Part shown: one piece after another, positions 1 through 6,771 of the stretch
Position numbering within the stretch: position 1 is the first letter of the stretch
Layout: the number at the start of each line of letters is the position of its first letter
Assembly (NCBI GenBank): GCA_013154135.1
Contig: JAADDB010000009.1
Span: 1-17,499 of the forward strand
Direction of reading: 5' to 3'
DNA length: 17,499 bases
Source of the DNA: Chloroflexota bacterium
GTDB taxonomy: Bacteria; Chloroflexota; Anaerolineae; JAADDB01
Translations under genes and position numbers: made by a program
Notes under the pieces: model-generated
The model's database searches: none
The model's input: the letters and a program-made list of their open reading frames with translations, nothing else
Told to the model about the DNA's origin: nothing

Positions 1-31
1 GCGGTCCCCGGCCCTACGGGCCGGGTACCGC
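1..31 (-). terminator. Hairpin after trxB, likely terminator (U-tract outside window)
   Basis: An 8-bp perfect GC stem (7-14 with 18-25, loop TAC) is extended by a 5-bp outer stem (1-5 with 27-31) with one mismatch. It starts 14 nt past the trxB stop codon. On the minus strand any T-run would lie beyond base 1, so intrinsic termination cannot be confirmed. Confidence 0.5.
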
Positions 32-45
32 ACCCGGGCGACCGA

Positions 46-1062
46 TTACTCTTCCAGGGGTTCGACAATGATGTAGCTGGGCAACGGTTCGCCCAGGAGT
101 TCACGAGCCGCTTCCTTGTACCCCTTGTCCTCCACCTCCGCGAGGAAGCGTTCCGCCTCCATCGCGGCCGCGGCGCCTTGCCCCACGGACGTGGACACCT
201 GTCGGTATCGGTGATCCGCGATTTCGCCGGCCGCGAACACACCGGGCACACTGGCCCGCTGGTACCGGTCGACGATCACGTACCCCCGTTCGTCCATGGC
301 CAACTGGCCTCGGAACAGGTCCGAGTTGGGGTCGTGGCCGATGAAGATGAAGACCCCATCCGTGGGGAAATCCTGGCGTTCGCCTGTCTTCACGTTGCGC
401 AGGCGCACACCCGTGACTTTGGTGCCGTCCCCCAGGATCTCTTCCACCACGGTGTTCCAGATGAACTGGATTTTTTCGTTGCTGAAAGCCCGTTTCTGCA
501 AGATCTTGCTGGCCCGCAGTTCATCCCGACGGTGGATGATGAACACCTCCTTGGCAAAGCGGGTGAGGAAGAGCCCTTCCTCCATCGCGCTGTCCCCGCC
601 GCCGACGACGACCACCCGTTTGCCGGTGAAGAAGAAGCCGTCGCACGTGGCGCAGTAGCTCACCCCGCGCCCCGTGTACTCGGCTTCGCCCGGCACTTGG
701 AGCTTACGGGGCGTCGCGCCGGTGGCCACAATCACGGCCTTGGCCCGGTATTCCTGGCCTGTTTCGCTGACAATAACAAAGGGCCAGCGTCGGAAATCCA
801 CCTCGGTGACCAGCTCGTACACCAGCCGAGTGCCAAAACGTTCCGCCTGCTTTTGGAACCGTTCCACCAGCTCGGTGCCGGAGATGGGTTCGGGGAACCC
901 GGGGTAGTTTTCCACCTCATAGGTGAGGCTGATCTGCCCACCGATTTCATGCCCCGTGAAGAGGACGGGGTCGAAATTGGCTCGGGATGTGTAGATGCCC
1001 GCTGTGAACCCCGCGGGCCCACTTCCGATGATGACCACGTTCTCTATTTTCTTCTCAGCCAT
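46..1062 (-). CDS. trxB: Thioredoxin-disulfide reductase
   Basis: Cytosolic FAD/NADPH flavoenzyme that reduces thioredoxin. The 338-aa product has the family's usual order: N-terminal FAD motif GSGPAGFTAG (about 13-22), redox motif CATC at 137-140, NADPH motif GGGDSA (154-159) and HRRDELRA, the arginine pair that marks NADPH rather than ferredoxin-type relatives. The C-terminal FAD motif reads FAAGEIAD, so the usual Asp is Glu. The C-terminal tail after the FAD domain is slightly longer than in E. coli. An upstream GTG at 1071 lies inside the Shine-Dalgarno AAGGAGGTGA, so the ATG at 1062, 8 nt from AGGAGG, is chosen. It is a single-gene unit: a hairpin follows it and a 460-bp repeat-filled gap precedes it. 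Confidence 0.97.
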   Translation of the reverse strand: MAEKKIENVVIIGSGPAGFTAGIYTSRANFDPVLFTGHEIGGQISLTYEVENYPGFPEPISGTELVERFQKQAERFGTRLVYELVTEVDFRRWPFVIVSETGQEYRAKAVIVATGATPRKLQVPGEAEYTGRGVSYCATCDGFFFTGKRVVVVGGGDSAMEEGLFLTRFAKEVFIIHRRDELRASKILQKRAFSNEKIQFIWNTVVEEILGDGTKVTGVRLRNVKTGERQDFPTDGVFIFIGHDPNSDLFRGQLAMDERGYVIVDRYQRASVPGVFAAGEIADHRYRQVSTSVGQGAAAAMEAERFLAEVEDKGYKEAARELLGEPLPSYIIVEPLEE

Positions 1063-1090
1063 GTATGTCACCTCCTTGCGTTGTTGTACC

Positions 1091-1125
1091 TAACAAGTAA
1101 TGAGTAACGATTGACGATTAACGAT
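1091..1125 (+). repeat. Heptamer array, TAACGAT type, 5 units
   Basis: Five units in exact 7-bp phase: TAACAAG, TAATGAG, TAACGAT, TGACGAT, TAACGAT. It lies 29 bp upstream of the trxB start codon and reads away from trxB into the gap. The unit and phase match six other gene-edge arrays in this window. Confidence 0.85.
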
Positions 1126-1130
1126 GAAGG

Positions 1131-1240
1131 GCGTGGACGGGTCCACGCCTCCGCAGGACGCCGATGTTCTCGTCCCGTGCCAGAAAAGAGTTTTTGGTGA
1201 TGGGCGGGCGGAGCCCACCAACCACGCACACAGAACAGTT
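1131..1240. repeat. Dispersed GC-rich palindromic repeat, copy 1
   Basis: Begins with a perfect palindrome (1131-1148: GCGTGGAC, GG, GTCCACGC), continues through TTCTCGTCCCGTGCCAG and AAGAGTTTTTGGTG, and ends with a hairpin around GGGCGGGCGGAGCCC and ACCACGCACACA. The order and much of the sequence match the left arm and centre of the 17309-17499 palindrome. Together with 1241-1320 and 1346-1414 it fills most of the trxB-rsmE gap; no convincing gene lies in 1063-1523. Confidence 0.8.
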
Positions 1241-1320
1241 CTCCCCAACGGGGCCATTTCCGTTGAATCTGAGCGACGGTCAAAATTCGGTAGGACCTCG
1301 GCCGCGGACGGAACCGGGTC
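1241..1320. repeat. Diverged repeat segment shared with 17220-17330
   Basis: TCCGTTGAAT followed by TCAAAATTC, GGTAGGACCT and CGCGGACGG appear in the same order as CCCGTTGAAT, ACAAAATTC, GTCGTACCT and GGCGGACGG near 17266-17330. This shows a longer ancestral element than the palindrome alone. It is heavily mutated. Confidence 0.55.
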
Positions 1321-1341
1321 TAACGAGTAACAGTTGACGAT
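1321..1341 (+). repeat. Heptamer array, TAACGAT type, 3 units
   Basis: TAACGAG, TAACAGT, TGACGAT in phase. It directly precedes repeat copy 2, just as the 1091 array precedes copy 1, so array plus GC-rich element looks like a repeated composite. Confidence 0.6.
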
Positions 1342-1345
1342 GAAG

Positions 1346-1414
1346 GGTGCGGACGGGTCCGCGCCTCCGCGGGACGCGGACATTCTCCTCCCGTGCCAGA
1401 AGAGCCGGTTTTGG
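1346..1414. repeat. Dispersed GC-rich palindromic repeat, copy 2
   Basis: Carries the same modules as copy 1: the palindrome GCGGACGGGTCCGC, then CCTCCGCGGGACG, then TTCTCCTCCCGTGCCAGAAG. It breaks off in GGTTTTGG before the central hairpin, so it is a truncated or decayed copy. Confidence 0.7.
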
Positions 1415-1451
1415 ACCAGAAAAGTCAACCTTCTCCTTCACCCAAGCTCTC

Positions 1452-1486
1452 TTAATCGTCAATCGTTAATCGTCACTCCTTACTCC
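1452..1486 (-). repeat. Heptamer array, TAACGAT type, 5 units
   Basis: On the minus strand the units are GGAGTAA, GGAGTGA, CGATTAA, CGATTGA, CGATTAA, in exact phase. It lies just downstream of rsmE and reads into the gap, in inverted orientation to the array at 1091 on the other side of the same gap. Confidence 0.8.
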
Positions 1487-1523
1487 TCCCGCCTGACTTT
1501 TCGATGCAAGGGCCTGGCAAACG

Positions 1524-2252
1524 TTACCCCAAATCCCCCCAGTGGTGGAGGAGCAACGCGGGCAGGATGACCGCGGCCGTCTCCGCGCGCAGGATCCGGG
1601 GGCCCAGGTGGACGATCCGGCATCCTCGCGCCCGGGCCTCTTCCACCTCTTCCTCCGCGAAGCCCCCTTCCGGCCCAACGAGGAGGGCCACCCGGTCCGG
1701 CGGGGAGGTGGACTCCCAAAGCCTTCGCAGGGGAACCGCGTCGGACGGGTGTGCGAGGAGACACAATGGGGCCCTCACCGCGTGTTCCAGGGCCTCCTCC
1801 CACGAGTGGACGGGAGCCAAGCGGGGGATGAAGGCACGACCGCTCTGCTCTGCGGCCTCCTGGAGGATGCGTTCCCAGCGGGCCTTCACCTCGCGACGGC
1901 GCACCACCGCACGCCGGGTGAGCATGGGCACGAATTGGGTAACGCCCACCTCGGTGCCCTTCTGGAGCACCCAATCCATCTTTTCCCCCTTCAACAGGGC
2001 CACGTAGAGGATCACCTCCAACGGCGGCTCCCCACCCGCGGCCTGTCGGTCCACCACCCGGCCGACCACCCGTTCCCGACCCACAGTCTCCAGACGGACG
2101 GTGTAAATCCACCCCGCGTTGTCCAGGGCGTACACCACACTCCCCGGTCGCAGTCGGAGGACTTTGCTGATCTGACGGCTTTGTTCTGGGGAGAACGTGA
2201 CCCGTTCTCCGTGCCGCGCGTCGGGAGGGATGAAGAACCGGGGTTCGCTCAT
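1524..2252 (-). CDS. rsmE: 16S rRNA (uracil-1498-N3)-methyltransferase RsmE
   Basis: SPOUT-class, SAM-dependent enzyme that methylates U1498 of 16S rRNA. The 242-aa product has the N-terminal PUA-like segment (1-70), the family block KGEKMDWVLQKGTEVG (about 88-103), the EAAEQSGR motif (132-139), the SAM-knot motif GPEGGF (193-198) and LGPRILRAETA (216-226). The reading frame stays open upstream to 2417, but that part lies inside prmA; the start at MSEPRFF overlaps the prmA stop as ATGA and is chosen for that reason. It is translationally coupled to prmA, a common pairing in Gram-positive-like genomes. Confidence 0.95.
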   Translation of the reverse strand: MSEPRFFIPPDARHGERVTFSPEQSRQISKVLRLRPGSVVYALDNAGWIYTVRLETVGRERVVGRVVDRQAAGGEPPLEVILYVALLKGEKMDWVLQKGTEVGVTQFVPMLTRRAVVRRREVKARWERILQEAAEQSGRAFIPRLAPVHSWEEALEHAVRAPLCLLAHPSDAVPLRRLWESTSPPDRVALLVGPEGGFAEEEVEEARARGCRIVHLGPRILRAETAAVILPALLLHHWGDLG

Positions 2253-3160
2253 GCGTCTGCCCTTCCCTTTTCGAACATGAGCCCGACCCAATCCTCCTCC
2301 TGGACCCGTTGGCGGAGAATTCCCCCTCGGTCGCGGACGGCCTGCGTGACCTCGGGTTCCCGTTCCCGGATGATGCCCGAGAGGAGGAGGCGGCCGCCGG
2401 GTTTCACGTAGTCCCACAAGCCCCGTTCCAGCAAGTCCAGGATGATGTGGGGCAGGATGTTCACCACCACCACGTCGAAGGGGGGCCTTCCTTTGGGCAG
2501 GGACCCTTCATAGACGTGGACGTGTTCTGTCACCCGATTGCGCTGCACGTTCTCCCTGGCAGCCTCCACGGCCAGGGGATCCACGTCCGTCGCGGTCACG
2601 TGCGCGGCACCGAGAAGGGCCGCGATGATGGCCAGGATGCCCGACCCGGTCCCTACGTCCAGGACCCGTGCCCCTTCCAGGGGGGTCTGTTCCAACAGAC
2701 GGACGGCCAGGCGGGTGGAAGGGTGTAAACCCGTGCCAAAGGCCATGCCCGGCTCCAGGAACACCAGCACCTCCCCTTCCCCTGTTTCCGGAGGGGGAAG
2801 CCACGCGGGGACCACCCATGTCCGTTCTCCCAGGCGGAGAGGGGTGTAATGCTGCTTCCAGGCCTCACTCCAATCCTCTGTGGAAAGGCGCCGCACCGTG
2901 GGTTCCGGCACCGGGCGGATCATGTTGAGGTGGCCCAGGGCCTCCTCCAGGCGCCGCAGACGCGCGCGACCTTCGGGCGTGTCCGGCAAGTACGTGCGGA
3001 CCACCGCGCGGGCTTCTCCCTCGGGCGTGCCCAGGTCCGGACCGGGCACTTCCACGATCGCGCTGCTTCGGCCATCGGGCTGAGGGTTCAAGCGGTTGAA
3101 CACCTCGCTGATGGCTTCGGCGATTTCCGGGTCGACCGTCACGCTCACTTCCAGCCACAT
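2249..3160 (-). CDS. prmA: Ribosomal protein L11 methyltransferase PrmA
   Basis: SAM-dependent methyltransferase that trimethylates ribosomal protein L11. The 303-aa product has the small N-terminal substrate-recognition domain (1-90), the linker motif DWSEAWKQHYTPLRLG (96-111), PGMAFGTGLHPSTR (137-150), SAM motif I DVGTGSGILAI (168-178) and the post-motif VVVNILPHIILDL, where NILP replaces the common NILA. Start ATG at 3160 is preceded by a weak AGAGGT. It is first in a two-gene unit with rsmE and diverges from htrA. Confidence 0.95.
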   Translation of the reverse strand: MWLEVSVTVDPEIAEAISEVFNRLNPQPDGRSSAIVEVPGPDLGTPEGEARAVVRTYLPDTPEGRARLRRLEEALGHLNMIRPVPEPTVRRLSTEDWSEAWKQHYTPLRLGERTWVVPAWLPPPETGEGEVLVFLEPGMAFGTGLHPSTRLAVRLLEQTPLEGARVLDVGTGSGILAIIAALLGAAHVTATDVDPLAVEAARENVQRNRVTEHVHVYEGSLPKGRPPFDVVVVNILPHIILDLLERGLWDYVKPGGRLLLSGIIREREPEVTQAVRDRGGILRQRVQEEDWVGLMFEKGRADA

Positions 3161-3218
3161 GGGTTGTGGACCTCTGCCCCTGGCAGGCTGATACCGTCTC
3201 GCCCCTTGTCCTGCCTCA

Positions 3219-3247
3219 TTGACGCACCTTAAAAGACATGTTACACT
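3219..3247 (+). promoter_or_regulatory. Sigma-70-like promoter for htrA
   Basis: TTGACG (3219-3224), 17-nt spacer, TACACT (3242-3247). Transcription would start near 3254, giving a leader of about 215 nt that contains both heptamer arrays. This promoter and the two arrays account for the 309-bp prmA-htrA gap; no gene is seen in it. Confidence 0.6.
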
Positions 3248-3306
3248 GTAGCCGGACGAGGGACAAATTAGGTGGTGAGGATCAGCTCGTGGTCCATGGG
3301 CGGACG

Positions 3307-3383
3307 ACGACCGACGAACGACGAACGACCACCGACGAACGACGACCGACGGACGACCACCGACGACCGACGACCGACCACGG
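3307..3383 (+). repeat. Heptamer array, ACGACCG type, 11 units
   Basis: Eleven heptamers without a break: ACGACCG, ACGAACG (twice), ACCACCG, ACGAACG, ACGACCG, ACGGACG, ACCACCG, ACGACCG (twice), ACCACGG. Positions 1, 2 and 7 of the unit barely vary. It lies in the predicted htrA leader. Its reverse-complement counterpart is the array at 8785-8882. Confidence 0.9.
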
Positions 3384-3424
3384 TCAAACTGTCCGCCAAT
3401 CAGGCACCCATGAGAAGGACCATT

Positions 3425-3452
3425 TCAATCGTTAATCGTTACTCGTTACTCG
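3425..3452 (-). repeat. Heptamer array, TAACGAT type, 4 units
   Basis: Plus-strand units TCAATCG, TTAATCG, TTACTCG, TTACTCG end just before the htrA Shine-Dalgarno GAGAGG. On the minus strand this is the CGAGTAA/CGATTAA unit, reading away from htrA into the gap. Confidence 0.8.
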
Positions 3453-3469
3453 TTAGAGAGGAAACTCCC

Positions 3470-4726
3470 ATGCGACGGATTGTGTGGTTGCTCCTTTCCT
3501 TCGTGCTCCTTTTGGCCGGTTGTTGTCCTTTGAGTACGCCCCAACCGGAGGGGAGAACATCGGCCGGGGTTGCCGTGACACCCGCGGGTACGGCCGCTTC
3601 CCCTTCGCCCACGCCCTGTGAATCCCAGGAGGATGCCACAGGGCAGTGCCTTGGCGGTCTGGTCACCCCCACGGCCCTTCCCACCCTGGCTCTCCCCGCT
3701 CCCCAGGCAACGCCCCCGCTCGTGGATGTGGGGGAACTGCGCACCATCCGGGTGTACAAGGAGGTGGGACCTTCGGTGGTGAACATCACCACCCGCGTGC
3801 TGGAATATTCCTTCTTCTACGGTCCCATCCCTGCAGAGGGCGCGGGTTCGGGCTTCCTCTGGGACCGGAAGGGGCACATTGTGACCAATTATCACGTCAT
3901 CGAAGGCGCGGAGAGCATTGAGGTGAGCTTCAGCACGGATGAGGTGTTGCCTGCCCGTGTGGTGGGGGCCGATCCGCCCAACGACCTGGCCGTCCTCCAG
4001 GTGGATCAGGTGCCGTCGGGTCTGGTGCCCCTTTCGGAACGGTTAGGGGATTCAGATGCCCTGCAAGTGGGACAGCGGGCCATCGCGATCGGCAACCCCT
4101 TCGGGCGGTTCGACCGCACCTTGACCGCGGGTGTGATCTCCGCTCTGGGTCGCACCATCGAAGCGGAGGGGCGCCGGCTGCGCAAGGTCATCCAGACCGA
4201 CGCGGCCATCAACCGGGGGAATTCGGGCGGGCCCCTGCTGGACGGGGACGGCCGCCTGATCGGCGTCAATTCCGCCATCTTCAGCCCCACCGGAACCAAC
4301 GCGGGGATCGGCTTTGCCATCCCGGTGAACACGGTCAAACGGGTTGTCCCTGTCCTCATTGAACGGGGACGGTATCCCCATCCCTGGTTGGGGGCCATTG
4401 GCTACGATATTACCCCGCGGTTGGCCCATATCCTGGACCTGCCGGTGAAACAGGGACTTCTGGTCGTGCGGGTGTATCCCGGCAGTCCTGCGGACCGCGC
4501 GGGCATCCGAGGAGCCACCCGTCGTCTCATTGTGGGGAATTCCCTCATCTTCACCGGTGGGGATATCATTGTGGCAGTGGATGGGCATCCGGTGCGGTCG
4601 TGGGAGGAGTTGGAGGATTATTTGGAGTTGAACAAGCAAGTGGGTGAGGATGTGGTGCTGGACATCATCCGAGATGGCCGAAGGTTGAAGGTGCGGGTTA
4701 CTCTGGCCGAAGCTCCAAGGGGTTAG
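3470..4726 (+). CDS. htrA: HtrA/DegP-type trypsin-like serine protease, lipoprotein, one PDZ domain
   Basis: Predicted membrane-anchored protease for extracytoplasmic protein quality control. The 418-aa product starts with a lipoprotein signal (MRRIVWLLLSFVLLLAGC; lipobox LAGC with Cys18), then a Pro/Thr/Ala-rich linker to about 90, the trypsin-like domain with triad His142 (TNYHV), Asp172 (PNDLAVL) and Ser252 (GNSGGPL), and one PDZ domain (about 310-410). The frame is open back to 3272, but that would translate the heptamer arrays and bury the signal peptide, so the ATG at 3470 after GAGAGG is chosen. It is followed 2 nt later by the GNAT gene, so it is co-transcribed with it. Confidence 0.95.
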   Translation: MRRIVWLLLSFVLLLAGCCPLSTPQPEGRTSAGVAVTPAGTAASPSPTPCESQEDATGQCLGGLVTPTALPTLALPAPQATPPLVDVGELRTIRVYKEVGPSVVNITTRVLEYSFFYGPIPAEGAGSGFLWDRKGHIVTNYHVIEGAESIEVSFSTDEVLPARVVGADPPNDLAVLQVDQVPSGLVPLSERLGDSDALQVGQRAIAIGNPFGRFDRTLTAGVISALGRTIEAEGRRLRKVIQTDAAINRGNSGGPLLDGDGRLIGVNSAIFSPTGTNAGIGFAIPVNTVKRVVPVLIERGRYPHPWLGAIGYDITPRLAHILDLPVKQGLLVVRVYPGSPADRAGIRGATRRLIVGNSLIFTGGDIIVAVDGHPVRSWEELEDYLELNKQVGEDVVLDIIRDGRRLKVRVTLAEAPRG

Positions 4727-4728
4727 CC

Positions 4729-5589
4729 ATGCGTCACACCCAAGTCATCGTGCGTCCCGCGGAGGCGCGGGATGCTCAGGACATAGATGAGTTCTTCCGC
4801 CGCGTCCGACGGCGTTATCTCACCTTTGGCGGGGAGGATTGGCCGAGCATCCTCAGACAAGGTCACGTGTTCGTGGCCCAAACGGGTCCCCTGTTGTGGG
4901 GTGTGTTGGCCGTGGTGCCCAAGTACCGGGGATGGGGTGAGATCCGCGCGTTAGGGCTCATCGACGGCTGGCACGCGCGCACGGGGGTGGAGATGTTGTA
5001 CTACAAAGCGCATCCGACCCTGGTGGAGATGGGTATCACCGGCCTGTACATTGTGCTCAGCGAAGGATGGCTGCAAGGTCCGTTGGATGGACTGGGGTTC
5101 GTGACGCGGGAGCGTGTGGCCACCTACCTGCGCCATGCCCACTCCGTCCCCCCCATCCCCGCGACTCCCGCGGACATCCGCCTGGTCCGGTTGGACCAGA
5201 TCGCGCAGGTGGCCCGGTTGGACCGGATGGCCTTTGCCCCGCGCTGGGTGTACACGGAGCGCGAGTTGGCCCACATGCTGGTCACCGGATCCCGCCTGAC
5301 CGCGGCCTTTGTGGAGGATACGTTGGTGGGATACGCGAGCGTCCAGATCCTGGACGATGTGGGACACATCTCCCGCTTGGCCGTCCATCCCCGCTGGCAG
5401 GGACAGGGCATCGGACGGCAGCTGCTCCTGGAGGGCATGCACTACCTCCAGCGGGCCGGGGTCAGTCGCATGAGTTTGAACACCCAGGTGGAGAACACCC
5501 GGGCCGTGCGGTTGTACGAATCCTTGCACTTCCGGCGATTCGGTCGCTTGATTCCTGTGTTGGAAAGGGAGCTCGAGGGACTCCGATGA
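4729..5589 (+). CDS. GNAT family N-acetyltransferase, tandem-GNAT architecture
   Basis: Acetyl-CoA-dependent transferase of unknown substrate, 286 aa. The C-terminal half (about 150-286) is a full GNAT domain: acetyl-CoA motif A is SRLAVHPRWQGQGIGRQLL (about 215-233, with Q/RxxGxG as QGQGIG), followed by the NTRAVRLYESLHFRRFG motif-B region. The N-terminal half (1-140) has GNAT-like spacing (VRPAEARDAQDIDEF at the start, FVTRERVATYL at its end) but no clear pyrophosphate loop, so it is probably a degenerate GNAT domain. The ATG lies 2 nt after the htrA stop, and its TGA overlaps the channel gene's ATG as ATGA, so the three genes are one unit. Confidence 0.87.
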   Translation: MRHTQVIVRPAEARDAQDIDEFFRRVRRRYLTFGGEDWPSILRQGHVFVAQTGPLLWGVLAVVPKYRGWGEIRALGLIDGWHARTGVEMLYYKAHPTLVEMGITGLYIVLSEGWLQGPLDGLGFVTRERVATYLRHAHSVPPIPATPADIRLVRLDQIAQVARLDRMAFAPRWVYTERELAHMLVTGSRLTAAFVEDTLVGYASVQILDDVGHISRLAVHPRWQGQGIGRQLLLEGMHYLQRAGVSRMSLNTQVENTRAVRLYESLHFRRFGRLIPVLERELEGLR

Positions 5590-6653
5590 ACAACACGCTC
5601 ACACGCCGAATTCATCGGTTGGGAGCCATCGCCGTCCTGCTCTTCCTGGTGACGGTGGGGGGCTACATGGTCCTGGAGCAGTATCCCTTCATCGACGCGC
5701 TGTACATGGCGGTTATTACCTTCTCCACCGTGGGCTACGGCGAGGTGCATCCCCTCTCCCCAACGGGACGCCTGTTTACCGCGCTCATCATCCTTGTGGG
5801 CGTGGGCACGGGCGCTTACCTGTTCGGCACCATTGCCGAATACATCGTGGCCGGGGAGTTGGAAGGCACACTGAAGCAGAGGCGGATCATGCGGAAGATC
5901 GAGACGTATCGGGACCATTACATTCTCTGCGGCTACGGGCGCATTGGCAAACAAGTGGCCGAGGAGATGCGCGTGTTGGGTTTGCCCTTTGTGGTGGTGG
6001 ACATCGACCCAAAGATCGCGGAGCACTGTCAGCGTTACGAGGTCCCCTACATCATCGGGGACGCGACAGAGGACGAGGTGCTCCAACAGGCGGGCGTGAA
6101 GCGGGCCCGGGGGTTGGTGGCCGCGCTGGACACGGACGCGGATAACCTGTTCGCGGTCATCAGCGCGCGCAACCTGAACCCGGACATGATGATCGTGGCC
6201 CGGGCCATCCACGAAAACGTGGAACGCAAGTTCCTCCAGGCCGGCGCGGACCGGGTGGTGTCGCCCTACACCATGGCGGCCCATCGGATCGTGAGTCTCC
6301 TGGTCCGGCCGAACGTCATCCACTTCCTGGACACGGCCCTCCGTTCCCAGAACTTGGAGCTTTGGCTGGAGGAGGTGGAGATCATGCCCGATTCCCCCCT
6401 GGTGGGGAAGACCTTGGAGGAGGCGGCCATCCGCGCGCGCACGGGAGCGAACATCCTGGCCATCATTCGCCCCTCCGAACACCGGCTCATCGACTGGTCG
6501 CCCAACCTGCGCCTGCAAGCCGGGGACATCCTCATCGTCCTGGGCAAGCGGGAACAGCTGGAAGCCCTGGCCCGTTTGGCCGGGGATCCCCGCTTGACTC
6601 GCCCTTCTCGCTGGCGGGAAGTGGTGCAGCAGATTTCACAGCGGAATGATTGA
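5586..6653 (+). CDS. MthK-like potassium channel subunit with RCK (TrkA-N and TrkA-C) domains
   Basis: Ligand-gated K+ channel of the two-TM type, 355 aa. TM1 is about 11-30, the selectivity filter is TVGYGE at 48-53 (Glu where MthK has Asp) and TM2 about 62-88. The cytosolic RCK-N domain begins with YILCGYGRIG (112-121; Rossmann glycines) and an acidic strand end VVVDID, typical of nucleotide-binding RCK domains. A TrkA-C domain follows (about 265-340; PLVGKTLEEAAIR). The frame is open back to 5067 within the GNAT gene; the ATG at 5586 is taken from the ATGA overlap and because it places TM1 at the N-terminus. Its TGA stop is the first three bases of a heptamer array. Confidence 0.93.
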   Translation: MNNTLTRRIHRLGAIAVLLFLVTVGGYMVLEQYPFIDALYMAVITFSTVGYGEVHPLSPTGRLFTALIILVGVGTGAYLFGTIAEYIVAGELEGTLKQRRIMRKIETYRDHYILCGYGRIGKQVAEEMRVLGLPFVVVDIDPKIAEHCQRYEVPYIIGDATEDEVLQQAGVKRARGLVAALDTDADNLFAVISARNLNPDMMIVARAIHENVERKFLQAGADRVVSPYTMAAHRIVSLLVRPNVIHFLDTALRSQNLELWLEEVEIMPDSPLVGKTLEEAAIRARTGANILAIIRPSEHRLIDWSPNLRLQAGDILIVLGKREQLEALARLAGDPRLTRPSRWREVVQQISQRND

Positions 6654-6671
6654 CGAGTAAAGAGTAGAGGC
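6651..6671 (+). repeat. Heptamer array, TAACGAT type, 3 units, containing a stop codon
   Basis: TGACGAG, TAAAGAG, TAGAGGC. The first three bases are the channel gene's stop codon, and the array reads into the gap. Confidence 0.6.
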
Positions 6672-6730
6672 AGGCCCGTTCACACCGGGTTTTGTCCGTC
6701 CGTCCGACCGTGACCACGAACGCGCAGCTG

Positions 6731-6758
6731 TCTACCATTGTCCATCGTCTATCGCCCA
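6731..6758 (-). repeat. Degenerate heptamer array, 4 units
   Basis: Plus-strand units TCTACCA, TTGTCCA, TCGTCTA, TCGCCCA; on the minus strand TGGGCGA, TAGACGA, TGGACAA, TGGTAGA. It touches the Shine-Dalgarno AAAGGAGG of the following gene. The rest of the 118-bp gap holds a small CCCG/CGGG hairpin followed by TTTT (6675-6693), a possible weak terminator. Confidence 0.55.
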
Positions 6759-6771
6759 AAGGAGGTGTGTG

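Noticed and set aside
1063..1071. GTG start at 1071 for trxB
   Set aside because: This GTG is part of the Shine-Dalgarno AAGGAGGTGA itself; the ATG at 1062 has ideal spacing.
178..1107. Plus-strand 309-aa ORF opposite trxB, and similar long antisense ORFs over most genes
   Set aside because: They are His/Gly/Pro-rich shadows created by high GC at third codon positions, with no ribosome binding site or family motif.
1131..1414. Repeats in the trxB-rsmE gap as a pair of rho-independent terminators
   Set aside because: Stems are short palindromes without T-runs, and the same sequences recur in unrelated places including gene starts, so a repeat family explains them better.
3307..3383. Heptamer array as a CRISPR array or as a coding repeat (TDDRRP-like peptide)
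   Set aside because: Units are 7 bp without spacers, so it is not CRISPR. Low-complexity ORFs exist in several frames on both strands, as expected of any stop-free GC-rich repeat.
3272..3469. N-terminal extension of the HtrA-type protease by 66 residues
   Set aside because: It would translate both heptamer arrays and put the lipoprotein signal peptide in mid-protein; the ATG at 3470 has a ribosome binding site and starts exactly at the signal peptide.
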